A stretch of DNA of 64,000 nucleotides, from NCBI RefSeq assembly GCF_000011645.1, contig NC_006270.3, forward strand, positions 3,122,501 to 3,186,500, read 5' to 3'. A program made the translations under genes and the position numbers. Every line of letters begins with the position of its first letter. Position 1 is the stretch's first letter. Origin of the DNA: Bacillus licheniformis DSM 13 = ATCC 14580 (GTDB lineage: Bacteria; Bacillota; Bacilli; Bacillales; Bacillaceae). Under the pieces are notes generated by a model, which worked only from the letters and a program-made list of their open reading frames with translations, searched no databases and was not told where the DNA came from. Below are positions 50,275 to 58,638 of this stretch, one piece after another.

Positions 50275-51254
50275 AATCAAACCGTGTATTCATCGCATGG
50301 CTGAGGTGGCCTATATATGTCCGCATCGCAATCATTATCCTTTTATTGATCCTCCTTTTCGGTCAGCTGATCACCTTCGTCGAGCCGCAGCAGTTTTCAA
50401 ATGTTTTTGAAGGCATATGGTGGGCCCTGATCACCGTGTCCTCAGTCGGATACGGCGATTTTGTCCCTAAAACAGCGCTCGGCAAAATCGTCGGCATGCT
50501 CCTGATTTTAATAGGGGCAGCGTTTGTCACGGCCTATTTTGCAACGATGGCGACGGCCGCTTTCAGCAAGCAGCAGCGCTACGCCGAAGGCAAGGTGAAC
50601 TACAGAGGCAAGGGGCATATGATCCTGATCGGCTGGAACGAGAAATCCAACAAGCTGATGAGGACGCTCCAGGCCGCCGATTCAAACAAAACGATCGTCC
50701 TCATTGATGAAACGCTAAAGGAAGGTCCCCTGATGGAAAACATTCATTTCATCAGAGGACACGCAGCGGATGATGCCACACTGCAAAAAGCGAATATCGA
50801 AGAGGCTGAAATCGTCTTTATAACCGCCGATCAGCATAAAAGCGAAATATCTGCAGACATGCAGTCGGTCTTAACATTGCTGGCCGTTAAAGGCTTGAAC
50901 CCGTCGGTGTATTGCGTTGTAGAAATCTTGACGGAAAAGCAGAAAAAAAATGCCGAGCGCGCCGGAGCCAACCAAATCATCAGTACGGCGGACCTTTTAA
51001 AAACGGCGATGCTGCAGCATTTTCTCATTAAAGACCAGCTTCCTGATCCGCTTTTTACGGAAGCGGATATTCATTTCAAAGTCCATCGGGTTCCGCTTCC
51101 GAAGACGATGGAGGGCGCGTCTTTTCAAGAAGTGATCCGCCATTTTATGAAGGAAGACATTTTCATCATCGGTGTCCACCAAAAAGACGGGCCTGTGCTG
51201 TCTCCTTCTTTTTCGTACAAGCTACAGCCGACGGACCAGCTGCTGTCCCTTTAA
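50271..51254 (+). CDS. yugO: Potassium channel YugO (two-helix pore + RCK domain)
   Basis: A 327-aa channel: membrane helices about 19-37 and 75-97 flank the pore helix with filter TVSSVGYGD; the C-terminal cytosolic RCK domain starts at about 112 (HMILIGWNEKSNKLM). In B. subtilis YugO releases K+ during biofilm electrical signalling and is activated by loss of trigger ligands such as glutamate limitation. Coupled to mstX by a 4-base overlap. It is convergent with yugN, 3' ends overlapping by 4 bases. Confidence 0.95.
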   Translation: MKSNRVFIAWLRWPIYVRIAIIILLLILLFGQLITFVEPQQFSNVFEGIWWALITVSSVGYGDFVPKTALGKIVGMLLILIGAAFVTAYFATMATAAFSKQQRYAEGKVNYRGKGHMILIGWNEKSNKLMRTLQAADSNKTIVLIDETLKEGPLMENIHFIRGHAADDATLQKANIEEAEIVFITADQHKSEISADMQSVLTLLAVKGLNPSVYCVVEILTEKQKKNAERAGANQIISTADLLKTAMLQHFLIKDQLPDPLFTEADIHFKVHRVPLPKTMEGASFQEVIRHFMKEDIFIIGVHQKDGPVLSPSFSYKLQPTDQLLSL

Positions 51255-51655
51255 GAAAGAAGCGCCTCTTCGAGTTCTTTTACATACGATTGGCCAAGCT
51301 TTTCATAGACGCCGGGAATATCGGCGTCTTTTTCTTTCGGTTCGGCAAACTGGTCAAAAGATGCGCGGAAATTCCCCTGAACGACGTAGTCATCCAGCGC
51401 TTCCTGATAGACATGGCGAAGCAAAAACGGCGTGCCGAGCTTGACCGTCGCATTTTGCGAATCAAGCTGTCCGTCCTCCGCCTCAAACGGAATCCGCAAA
51501 AACAGGTATCCGTCCTCATCATCAATCTTATAGTCAAAAAAGCCGCGGTCATATTCCCAGCCGCCGCTGATCACATAGCCGAGAGGCTTCAGCGTCTGTT
51601 CGAGGTGATAAAGAGAAAACGACCGGTTTTCCAGTTCAGAAGGTAAGCTTATCAT
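51251..51655 (-). CDS. yugN: YugN-like protein
   Basis: A 134-aa acidic cytosolic protein matching the YugN-like family: LEQTLKPLGYVISGGWEYDRG, YLFLRIPFEAEDG and FLLRHVYQEALDDYVVQGN. Function unknown; conserved next to yugO. GAAGGTAAGC-type site is weak, but AAAAAGGAGTTT lies before the ATG at 51655. Confidence 0.88.
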   Translation of the reverse strand: MISLPSELENRSFSLYHLEQTLKPLGYVISGGWEYDRGFFDYKIDDEDGYLFLRIPFEAEDGQLDSQNATVKLGTPFLLRHVYQEALDDYVVQGNFRASFDQFAEPKEKDADIPGVYEKLGQSYVKELEEALLS

Positions 51656-51693
51656 GAAAAAAACTCCTTTTTTCGTTTTTATATGCCAGGACT

Positions 51694-52260
51694 TTAGCGC
51701 AATTGCTTATCAGGTTCGTTCAGATGGCCTTCGGTGATTTCTTTAAACAGGTTGTCCTCCGGCTGCTGCAGGTTGTTTTGCATGCGCAGGAATTTTTTAT
51801 ACTCTCCCATAGTGAAAGGCTTGGCATCATCCGATAACTCGTAGCCGATCTGGCCGTTTGATTCGAGCGTTACGTTTTTCACATCCGCTAACTTTGAAAT
51901 CCCCTGTGTCCGGAGCCTCATTTCCAGCTGGTCGACGGTCAGGCGGTGCTTTTTTAAATTCTGCTCCTGGAGCTCCCCGTTTTCGATCAATACAACGGCT
52001 TTCCCCGCAATCAGGCTTTCAAAAAAATCAAATTTCATTTTCAAGTACTCGATCAACAGAAGGACGATGATAAAGATCGATGCAGCTGCCACCGTTTTAA
52101 AAATGCTGTCTTCTATAATCGGCTGAACGATGATCGTTCCGATGGATATCATGACGACGGTGGTGGCAATTGTCATCTGCGAAATTGATTTTCTTCCCGA
52201 AATTCTCAGCAGAACAATGCCCGTTAAGATGAGAAACAATGTTTCCAATACAAATGCCAT
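51694..52260 (-). CDS. DUF421-family membrane protein (YetF-like)
   Basis: A 188-aa protein: two or three membrane segments (about 4-21, 31-50, 55-75) and a C-terminal YetF-type beta domain with DFFESLIAGKAVVLIENGEL and LEMRLRTQGI. This matches DUF421 proteins, found in sporulation or membrane-stability contexts; function unknown. No strong ribosome site other than GGTTGGAGTGACACC before the ATG. Confidence 0.8.
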   Translation of the reverse strand: MAFVLETLFLILTGIVLLRISGRKSISQMTIATTVVMISIGTIIVQPIIEDSIFKTVAAASIFIIVLLLIEYLKMKFDFFESLIAGKAVVLIENGELQEQNLKKHRLTVDQLEMRLRTQGISKLADVKNVTLESNGQIGYELSDDAKPFTMGEYKKFLRMQNNLQQPEDNLFKEITEGHLNEPDKQLR

Positions 52261-52377
52261 GGTGTCACTCCAACCGTTTTATTTTTTTAGTATGGTTCAG
52301 AAGCTTGCGCGGTATGAGTATATTTGAACAAATAGGGAAAGACAATGTTATAAGGTTATTTTTGGGAGGAACCTCTA

Positions 52378-52854
52378 TTGAAGAAAGGAAAAATAGTAAC
52401 GGCTGTGATAGTGTTTCTCGTTATATATGCACTGTTTTCACTCGCAGGAATTTTATTTCCCGTAGACCGGGAATGGTATGAGTCATTAAACAAGCCGGAT
52501 TGGACGCCGTCAGGCCGTTTGATCGGAACCGTCTGGAGCGTGCTGTTCGCCTTCATTTCATTAGCAGCGGCGCTCGTGTATGCTGCATATGACATGAGAA
52601 AAGCAGCTGCGCCATTTTGGATCATGCTGATCATCAACTATGTGTTTAACCAGGCATTCAGCTATTTTCAATTTACGCAAAAAAACTTACTTGCTGCCGC
52701 AGTCGACTCCTTTTTCGTAGCCATTACCGCTCTTTCGCTCACCTTTATCACACGGCGAATTCACAAAACGGCGGCCATTCTCTTTATCCCTTATGTGCTG
52801 TGGAGTTTTTTCGCGGCTTATCTCGCGTTTACGATTTACGGGATGAATCATTAG
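52378..52854 (+). CDS. TspO/MBR-family protein
   Basis: A 158-aa five-helix membrane protein of the TspO/translocator family. DREWYESLNKPDWTPSGRLIGTVWSVLFA is the conserved porphyrin-binding N-terminal block, shortened here to its key residues W and P; W and N residues in the last helices (VFNQAFSY, VLWSFFAAYLA) agree. It likely binds porphyrins. TTG start with GGGAGGAAC upstream. Divergent from the DUF421 gene. Confidence 0.88.
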   Translation: MKKGKIVTAVIVFLVIYALFSLAGILFPVDREWYESLNKPDWTPSGRLIGTVWSVLFAFISLAAALVYAAYDMRKAAAPFWIMLIINYVFNQAFSYFQFTQKNLLAAAVDSFFVAITALSLTFITRRIHKTAAILFIPYVLWSFFAAYLAFTIYGMNH

Positions 52855-52922
52855 CCTAGAGAGCCCCGACGGCTGTAGCTGTGTTAAAATAGGGTGAACA
52901 GCAGCCTTACAGGGGGATCGGA

Positions 52923-53432
52923 ATGAACCACTTTCTGCAAACTAAACGCATCGGCTTTTCTTTATGGAAGAAAGAGAATTTGAATTTGGCAAAGACATTG
53001 TGGGGAAATCGAGATGTGACCAATTATCTAACAGCAGACGGAATCATGACCGAAGGCGAAATAAGAAACCGTTTGCTGCTGGAAATCGAACAATATAAAA
53101 CACACGGGGTTCTTAAAACAAGCAACAATGAATTCGTCGGATGCTGCGGCCTTCGCCCCTATGACCCGGAAAATGATGTGTACGAGCTTGGTTTTCATCT
53201 CGTCCGTTCAGCTTGGGGTAAAGGTTATGCATCTGAAGCGGCTGAAGCCATGATTGAGTACGCATTTAACAAAATCCGGGCAAAAAAGCTGTTTGCGGGA
53301 CATCATCCTGAAAATACAGCTTCACGAAAACGATTGGAGAAATTAGGATTCGTCTACATACATGACGAATTTTATCCGTCCACCGGACTTCAGCATCCGT
53401 CATACGAATTAAAACAGCCTCCGGGACAATAA
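52923..53432 (+). CDS. GNAT-family N-acetyltransferase (RimJ/RimL-like)
   Basis: A 169-aa acetyltransferase. The acetyl-CoA loop is LVRSAWGKGYASEAAEAM (R/Q-x-x-G-x-G/A), followed by HHPENTASRKRLEKLGF, the RimJ-type C-terminal motif. Substrate unknown. CAGGGGGATC precedes the ATG. It ends at a terminator shared with pgi. Confidence 0.88.
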   Translation: MNHFLQTKRIGFSLWKKENLNLAKTLWGNRDVTNYLTADGIMTEGEIRNRLLLEIEQYKTHGVLKTSNNEFVGCCGLRPYDPENDVYELGFHLVRSAWGKGYASEAAEAMIEYAFNKIRAKKLFAGHHPENTASRKRLEKLGFVYIHDEFYPSTGLQHPSYELKQPPGQ

Positions 53433-53452
53433 GTCCGGAGGCTGTGTTTTTT
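53412..53452. terminator. Bidirectional terminator between acetyltransferase and pgi
   Basis: ACAGCCTCCGG (53414-53424) / CCGGAGGCTGT (53435-53445) with T and A runs on both sides. Confidence 0.9.
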
Positions 53453-53455
53453 CAA

Positions 53456-54808
53456 TTATTGATTCAAACGCTTCTCAAGCTCTGCTTTTTTCTCTTCGAA
53501 GCCAGGCTTGCCGAGAAGGGCGAACATGTTGACTTTGTATGCTTCCACTCCAGGCTGGTCAAACGGGTTGACGCCGAGCAAGTATCCGCTCATTGCGCAG
53601 GCTTTTTCAAAGAAGTACACGAGATAGCCGAACGTGTAAGCGTTCATTTCAGGTACGTTCACGATCAGGTTCGGCACGTTACCGTCCGTGTGCGCGAGCA
53701 TTGTGCCTTGGAACGCTTTTTTATTAACGAAGTCGACTGTTTTGCCGGCAAGGTAGTTCAAGCCGTCAAGATCATTGTCCGCTTCTTCGATTGTCAGCTC
53801 GTGTCTTGGCTTTTCAACGTTCAGCACCGTTTCGAACATATCTCTTCTTCCTTCTTGTACGTATTGTCCAAGAGAGTGAAGATCAGTAGAGAAGTTGGCT
53901 GAAGAAGGGTAAATGCCTTTTTCGTCTTTTCCTTCACTTTCACCAAAGAGCTGCTTCCACCATTCTGCGAAGTACTGAAGGCCCGGCTCGTAGTTGATCA
54001 GCATTTCAATTGTTTTGCCTTTGTTATAAAGGACGTTTCTGACGACCGCATATTGATAAGCCGGATTGTCTTCAAGCTCTGATGTGGAGAAGTCTTTGCT
54101 CGCATCGCGGGCGCCCTTCATCATTTCATCGATATCGGCTCCGCTGACTGCGATCGGAAGCAAGCCGACCGCTGTGAGCACAGAGAAGCGGCCCCCGACA
54201 TCGTCAGGAATGATGAATGATTCAAAACCTTCCTCATTAGCAAGCGTTTTTAATGCGCCCCGCTCTTTATCTGTCGTTGCATAAATGCGGCGTTTCGCTT
54301 CTTCTTTTCCATACTTTTCTTCAAGAAGCTTGCGGAAGATCCGGAAAGCAATCGCCGGTTCTGTCGTTGTGCCTGATTTAGAAATCACGTTGATTGAAAA
54401 ATCAGCGTCTTCAAGAAGATCCATCACGTCTCTCATGTAAGAAGAGCTGATGTTGTTGCCGATGAAAATCACTTGCGGCGTTTTCCGCTTTTCTTTCGGC
54501 AGCACATTGTAAAATGAATGATTCAGCATTTCGATCGCTGCTCTTGCGCCGAGGTATGAACCGCCGATTCCGACAACCAGCAAAACATCGGAATCGTTTT
54601 GAATTTTTTCAGCGCATTTTTTAATGCGGGCGAATTCTTCTTTATCATAGTCAGTCGGAAGATCCACCCAGCCTAAAAAGTCGCTGCCCGCACCTGTTTT
54701 TTCGTGAATGGTATGGTGGGCGACTTTAACGAAGTCACGCAGATATGTAAGCTCCTGTTCTTTAAAGAATGGCAATGCTCTTGAGTAGTCAAAACGGACA
54801 TGCGTCAT
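53456..54808 (-). CDS. pgi: Glucose-6-phosphate isomerase
   Basis: A 450-aa glycolytic enzyme interconverting glucose-6-P and fructose-6-P. Signatures: VVGIGGSYLGARAAIEML, VISKSGTTTEPAIAFR and the catalytic-base region GEKEGKDEKG... as FGESEGKDEKGIYPSSA. The C terminus includes NVPNLIVNVPEMN. ACTGGAGGTTT precedes the ATG. Same locus as B. subtilis pgi between yug genes. Confidence 0.97.
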   Translation of the reverse strand: MTHVRFDYSRALPFFKEQELTYLRDFVKVAHHTIHEKTGAGSDFLGWVDLPTDYDKEEFARIKKCAEKIQNDSDVLLVVGIGGSYLGARAAIEMLNHSFYNVLPKEKRKTPQVIFIGNNISSSYMRDVMDLLEDADFSINVISKSGTTTEPAIAFRIFRKLLEEKYGKEEAKRRIYATTDKERGALKTLANEEGFESFIIPDDVGGRFSVLTAVGLLPIAVSGADIDEMMKGARDASKDFSTSELEDNPAYQYAVVRNVLYNKGKTIEMLINYEPGLQYFAEWWKQLFGESEGKDEKGIYPSSANFSTDLHSLGQYVQEGRRDMFETVLNVEKPRHELTIEEADNDLDGLNYLAGKTVDFVNKKAFQGTMLAHTDGNVPNLIVNVPEMNAYTFGYLVYFFEKACAMSGYLLGVNPFDQPGVEAYKVNMFALLGKPGFEEKKAELEKRLNQ

Positions 54809-55054
54809 ATTATTAAACCTCCAGTACTAGCTGTTTTCTTTCAAATACCCGCCAGCGCTTTCATTTGCATGAGAGTGCGGGCCAAAGGGTTTTAAAACAT
54901 GTCGATTTTCGGCGACAGCCTCTTCCCTTTTCACTTTATATGAACTCCTTCGTTAAATCAAGTGACGAAAAAAAGGAGGATGGAGGATGCCCGCCAAAAA
55001 TGCATGTTTTTTCAGCCTCCACTTGCATTTTTGTCAAAAACATAACAATAAACA
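54809..55054. other. Intergenic region upstream of pgi
   Basis: About 245 bases with no supported gene. A plus-strand frame at 54865-55083 has no ribosome site and poor composition. I did not find a convincing promoter or RNA element. Confidence 0.4.
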
Positions 55055-55088
55055 ACGGCTCAAGGAATGGCGGTTCTCCTTGAGCCGT
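55055..55088 (-). terminator. Terminator of yugJ
   Basis: ACGGCTCAAGGA (55055-55066) / TCCTTGAGCCGT (55077-55088), 10-base loop, just after the yugJ stop. Confidence 0.85.
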
Positions 55089-55097
55089 CAAGAAATC

Positions 55098-56261
55098 TTA
55101 TAAAGAAGCCTTCAAAATAGACAGAACATCGTCTTTATTCAGCGTTTTAAAGCGGCCGAATTCGCCGTTTGCCATCGCTTTGTCGGCAATGAGATCAAGC
55201 TTCTCATCTGTAATGTCATAATCGGCAAGACGATTTGGCGCGCCAAGGCTGGTCCAGAATTCAGACAGTTTCTCGATTCCAACAAGCGCCACTTCGCGAT
55301 CGGTTTTTCCTGTTTCATCTACGTCAAAAACACGGACGGCAAGCTGTTTAAAGCGGCCGACGTTCTCGGAAAGCGTGTGCTTCATCCAATTCGGGAACAG
55401 AATCGCAAGCCCTCCCGCATGCGGAATATCGTATACGGCTGAAACAGCGTGCTCGATATTGTGCGTTGCCCAGTCTCCGCGTGCGCCCATTGATAGCATG
55501 CCGTTCAGCGCAATGGTGCCTGTATACAGAATCGTTTCACGCAGCTCATAGTTTTCTAGGTCTTCAATGAGCTTAGGAGCTGTTTCAATTACCGTTTTAA
55601 GCAGGGATTCGCACATCCGGTCCTGATAAGGGGTATTTTCGGTATGGTGAAAATATTGCTCAAACACGTGGGACATCATGTCGACAATGCCGTAAATCGT
55701 GTGGTCTTTCGGGACGGTAAACGTGTTGACCGGATCAAGAATTGAAAATTTAGGGAATACGAGCGGGCTTCCCCAGCCGTATTTTTCATTGGTTTCCCAA
55801 TTTGTGATCACAGATCCCGAGTTCATTTCAGAGCCTGTTGCTGCTAACGTTAAAACTGTTCCAAACGGCAGCGCATCAGCCGGAATATGTTTTTTCGTCA
55901 CAATATCCCACGCATCGCCGTCGTATTTCGCTCCGGCAGCAATTGCTTTCGTACAATCAATGACGCTTCCGCCGCCGACTGCCAAAAGAAAGTCAATATC
56001 GTTCTCTTTGCAGATCGCAACTCCTTTATTCACAGTGGCAACACGCGGATTCGGTTCGACGCCGGGCAGTTCATGGACGGTCGCGCCCGCCTTTTCAAGG
56101 ATTGAAATGACTTGATCGTATAAACCGTTTCGCTTAATGCTGCCTCCGCCGTATACGAGCAGGACATTGCGGCCGTATTGTTTCACCTCTTCTGCCAGCT
56201 TTTCAACTTCTCCCCGGCCGAATATCAGCTTTGTGGGATTCCAATATGTAAAGTTATCCAT
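55098..56261 (-). CDS. yugJ: NADH-dependent butanol-dehydrogenase-type ADH YugJ
   Basis: A 387-aa iron-type alcohol dehydrogenase. Signatures: VYGGGSIKRNGLYDQV, AVGGGSVIDCTKAIAAG (nucleotide), and metal His in DMMSHVFEQYFH and IPHAGGLAILFPNWMKH. It is close to the B. subtilis YugJ/YugK butanol-dehydrogenase group. AAAGGAGGAGATG precedes the ATG. Only one such gene lies here, where B. subtilis has two (yugJ, yugK). Confidence 0.92.
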   Translation of the reverse strand: MDNFTYWNPTKLIFGRGEVEKLAEEVKQYGRNVLLVYGGGSIKRNGLYDQVISILEKAGATVHELPGVEPNPRVATVNKGVAICKENDIDFLLAVGGGSVIDCTKAIAAGAKYDGDAWDIVTKKHIPADALPFGTVLTLAATGSEMNSGSVITNWETNEKYGWGSPLVFPKFSILDPVNTFTVPKDHTIYGIVDMMSHVFEQYFHHTENTPYQDRMCESLLKTVIETAPKLIEDLENYELRETILYTGTIALNGMLSMGARGDWATHNIEHAVSAVYDIPHAGGLAILFPNWMKHTLSENVGRFKQLAVRVFDVDETGKTDREVALVGIEKLSEFWTSLGAPNRLADYDITDEKLDLIADKAMANGEFGRFKTLNKDDVLSILKASL

Positions 56262-56403
56262 CTACATCTCCTCCTTTATTTACTATTATGGGAAATCGCC
56301 GAACGCTCTGTAAAGCGATCTGCTCCTCAGGCGTATAATGTTTCCAAATCGGTCGCAATCTATAAATGTGAAATATATGATTTCAAAATAGGAGGAATAA
56401 CAA

Positions 56404-56640
56404 ATGAATGCACTTCAACGTATTGCATTGGTTTTAACGATCATCGGAGCAATCAATTGGGGACTGATAGGATTTTTTCAATTTGACTTGGTTGCAGCCA
56501 TTTTTGGCGGCCAAGGGTCTGCTTTAGCACGGACCGTTTACGCGCTTGTCGGAATCGCAGGTCTGATCAACCTCGGACTTTTATTTAAACCTGCTGAAGA
56601 GACCGCCGGCGAAGACGCCAAACAGCCGGAAATGCGTTAA
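56404..56640 (+). CDS. yuzA: DUF378 membrane protein YuzA
   Basis: A 78-aa protein with two hydrophobic segments and the DUF378 signature IGAINWGLIGFFQFDLVAAI (shortened) plus VYALVGIAGLINL. Function unknown. AGGAGGAATAAC precedes the ATG. It ends at the first of two identical terminators. Confidence 0.92.
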   Translation: MNALQRIALVLTIIGAINWGLIGFFQFDLVAAIFGGQGSALARTVYALVGIAGLINLGLLFKPAEETAGEDAKQPEMR

Positions 56641-56642
56641 AA

Positions 56643-56666
56643 AAACTCCGGCTTTTGCCGGAGTTT
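56643..56666. terminator. Terminator copy 1 after yuzA
   Basis: AAACTCCGGC / GCCGGAGTTT stem with a 4-base loop (TTTT). An identical 24-base copy lies exactly 200 bases downstream (56843-56866). Confidence 0.85.
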
Positions 56667-56842
56667 AAGATTGTTGACAAAATCCCAAAACGGCTTTTGT
56701 TTTGGGATTTTGTCATCCTTTCAGCGTGATTGAAAACCCTTGCAGTCTAGGAAGGCCGAGCATCGGAGCGGAGCGAATGTTGGAATTCGTGAGCACCGAC
56801 GCGCAGGCCTGACAACGAATGCGAGGGTTTGTCGACACGCTG
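56667..56842. mobile_element. 176-bp foldback element between duplicated terminators
   Basis: It starts with a 15-bp perfect hairpin (GACAAAATCCCAAAA 56676-56690 with its complement 56700-56714). The rest folds end to end: TTTCAGCGTG (56719-56728) with CACGCTGAAA (56836-56845), AACCCT with AGGGTT, GGCC with GGCC, and an inner CGAAT-AATTCG hairpin. It is flanked by two identical 24-bp terminator copies, like an insertion with a target-site-type duplication. No coding potential. It may be a non-autonomous element or a structured-RNA repeat; B. subtilis also has a dispersed ~190-bp structured repeat. Confidence 0.6.
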
Positions 56843-56866
56843 AAACTCCGGCTTTTGCCGGAGTTT
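56843..56866. terminator. Terminator copy 2 (serves yugI)
   Basis: Same 24 bases as 56643-56666, followed by TTTTTT on the plus strand and preceding the yugI stop at 56873. Confidence 0.85.
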
Positions 56867-56872
56867 TTTCAT

Positions 56873-57262
56873 TTACTTCTTAATAAGATCTTTTCTGTTG
56901 GACTGCTCGATCCACTCTTCAAGTTTGTCTTTCAAAGTGTTGAATCCTTGTGGAGCAGCTGTATCTTCGGCTTGAACAGCCTTTTGTCTTCTAGGCTTGC
57001 TTTCTTTTCGTTCAGGAGCTGCCTGTGTAGCGCGGATAGAAAGGCTGATTTTGCCTTTTTCCTCATCTACGGAAAGAACCTTCACTTGCACCTCATCACC
57101 GACCGCCAAATGTTCATTGATATCTTTAACGAAACCGTGTGTTACTTCAGAAATATGCACGAGTCCCTGTGTTTCTTCATCTAATGCAACAAACGCTCCG
57201 TACGCCTGTAATCCAGTCACTTTACCAGTGTAAACACTGCCTACTTCAAACTTTGCTGTCAT
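56873..57262 (-). CDS. yugI: S1-domain general stress protein YugI (Gsp13)
   Basis: A 129-aa protein: an S1 RNA-binding OB domain (FEVGSVYTGKVTGLQAYGAF ... GKISLSIRATQ) and a basic, Pro/Lys-rich tail ending NRKDLIKK. It associates with ribosomes in B. subtilis and is stress-induced. ATG at 57262 follows GGAGTTGTTAG. Nearly identical to recalled B. subtilis YugI. Confidence 0.95.
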   Translation of the reverse strand: MTAKFEVGSVYTGKVTGLQAYGAFVALDEETQGLVHISEVTHGFVKDINEHLAVGDEVQVKVLSVDEEKGKISLSIRATQAAPERKESKPRRQKAVQAEDTAAPQGFNTLKDKLEEWIEQSNRKDLIKK

Positions 57263-57316
57263 AACTAACAACTCCTAAATCTTATGAATTTAATCTCTTT
57301 TTATACGCAATAAAAA

Positions 57317-57345
57317 ATTATATCATACAAGTCTTTATTAAGCAA
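57317..57345 (-). promoter_or_regulatory. yugI promoter
   Basis: TTGCTT (57340-57345), 17 bases, TATAAT (57317-57322) on the minus strand, about 55 bases before yugI. Confidence 0.7.
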
Positions 57346-57387
57346 AAAAACTTTTTTTAGCATTGTATGTTTAAAACCGAGTTGAAA

Positions 57388-57428
57388 GGGGAATACTAAA
57401 GAACAACTAAGGCTTTCTAGTATTCCCC
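57388..57428. terminator. Hairpin downstream of alaT
   Basis: GGGGAATACTA (57388-57398) / TAGTATTCCCC (57418-57428), perfect 11-bp stem with a 19-base loop. On the minus strand only a short T tract follows, so it is a weak terminator for alaT. Confidence 0.6.
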
Positions 57429-57438
57429 CCTTATGTTG

Positions 57439-57470
57439 ATGCGGACCTTTCAGGTGCGCATTTTTTTATT
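57439..57470 (+). terminator. Plus-strand terminator opposite the alaT 3' end
   Basis: ATGCGGACCT (57439-57448) / AGGTGCGCAT (57452-57461, one mismatch), then seven T residues and ATTTTA. No plus-strand gene is upstream: yugI is on the minus strand. It may end an unannotated small RNA or prevent antisense transcription into alaT. Confidence 0.5.
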
Positions 57471-58638
57471 TTACTGCACCGACCTTCTCCACAAAGCGCT
57501 TCATTCTGACGAGTGCTTCCTGAAGCTGTTCAAGCGAGGAAGCATAGGAACATCTGATATAGCCCTCGCCGCTCGGACCGAAAACATTGCCCGGGACGAC
57601 GGCGACTTTTTCGCTGATGAGCAGCTCCTCTGCAAACTGCTCTGAGCTCATGCCCGTTTTTTTAACGGATGGAAACGCGTAAAAAGCGCCCCCCGGCTGA
57701 TGGCAGTCAAGCCCGATTTCGTTCAGTGAATCCACAAACACGTTTCTTCGGCGGCGGTAGCTTTTTTTCATCTTTTCAACGTCTTCGAGGCCGTTTTTAA
57801 GGGCTTCCTCCGCCGCAAATTGAGCCATGCTTGGCGCGCACATCATCGAGTACTGGTGAATTTTCAGCATAGGGTCCCTTAAATATGCAGGAGCTGCGAC
57901 ATATCCGAGGCGCCAGCCTGTCATGGCAAACCCTTTAGAAAAACCCGATATCAATATCGTCCGCTTTTTCATTCCGGCGATTTCCGCAAAGCTTGTATAC
58001 GCTTCATCGTATGTCAGCTCGGCGTAAATTTCATCCGCTATTACAATCAGGTCGTGTTTTTCGGCAAAAGCCGCGATCTCTTCCAGTTCTTTTTTTGAAT
58101 AAACAGAGCCTGTCGGATTAGACGGGGTGCAAAGAATGATGGCCTTCGTACGCTCAGTCAGAACGGCTTCAAAATCTGCAGCGCTCGCTTTAAATCCGCG
58201 CTCTGCGTTCGTATGAATGTGGACCGCTTTTCCCCCCGCCAAAGAGACAAGCGCTTCATAAGCGACAAAACAAGGCTCAGGAATCAGCACTTCTTCTCCG
58301 GGATCAAGGATCGCCCTGACCGCAATATCAAGCGCCTGGCTTGCTCCGACTGTAACAATCAGCTCGTCATCAGGAGCATAATCCAGATGAAAACGTTTAT
58401 TCAGATAAGCGCTGATCTCTTTCCGCAGAGAAAGAAGACCCGCGTTTGCCGTATAAGACGTGTAGCCCTGCTCAAGGGAAAGGATGCTCGCTTCCCTTAC
58501 ATTCCACGCCGTCACAAAATCTGGCTCTCCGACTCCCAATGAAATCACGCCCTCCATTGTGGACGCAAGATCAAAAAATTTGCGGATGCCTGACGGTTTG
58601 ATCTGCTGGGCTGCTTTTGAAATATAAGTTGTCCTCAT
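57466..58638 (-). CDS. alaT: Alanine/aromatic-type PLP aminotransferase AlaT
   Basis: A 390-aa class I aminotransferase producing alanine from pyruvate (main alanine supply in B. subtilis). The PLP Lys is in LISGFSKGFAMTGWRLGY; LCTPSNPTGSVYSKKELEEI and the N-terminal GVISLGVGEPDF are family marks. The ATG at 58638 directly follows the alaR TAA (TAAATG), so alaR-alaT is a coupled operon. No T-box was found upstream of alaR. Confidence 0.93.
   Translation of the reverse strand: MRTTYISKAAQQIKPSGIRKFFDLASTMEGVISLGVGEPDFVTAWNVREASILSLEQGYTSYTANAGLLSLRKEISAYLNKRFHLDYAPDDELIVTVGASQALDIAVRAILDPGEEVLIPEPCFVAYEALVSLAGGKAVHIHTNAERGFKASAADFEAVLTERTKAIILCTPSNPTGSVYSKKELEEIAAFAEKHDLIVIADEIYAELTYDEAYTSFAEIAGMKKRTILISGFSKGFAMTGWRLGYVAAPAYLRDPMLKIHQYSMMCAPSMAQFAAEEALKNGLEDVEKMKKSYRRRRNVFVDSLNEIGLDCHQPGGAFYAFPSVKKTGMSSEQFAEELLISEKVAVVPGNVFGPSGEGYIRCSYASSLEQLQEALVRMKRFVEKVGAVK

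Noticed and set aside
54865..55083. 72-codon plus-strand frame upstream of pgi
   Set aside because: No ribosome site and it runs into the yugJ terminator.
57263..57465. T-box leader for alaT
   Set aside because: No T-box sequence, specifier loop or antiterminator; the hairpins are downstream of alaT, not upstream.
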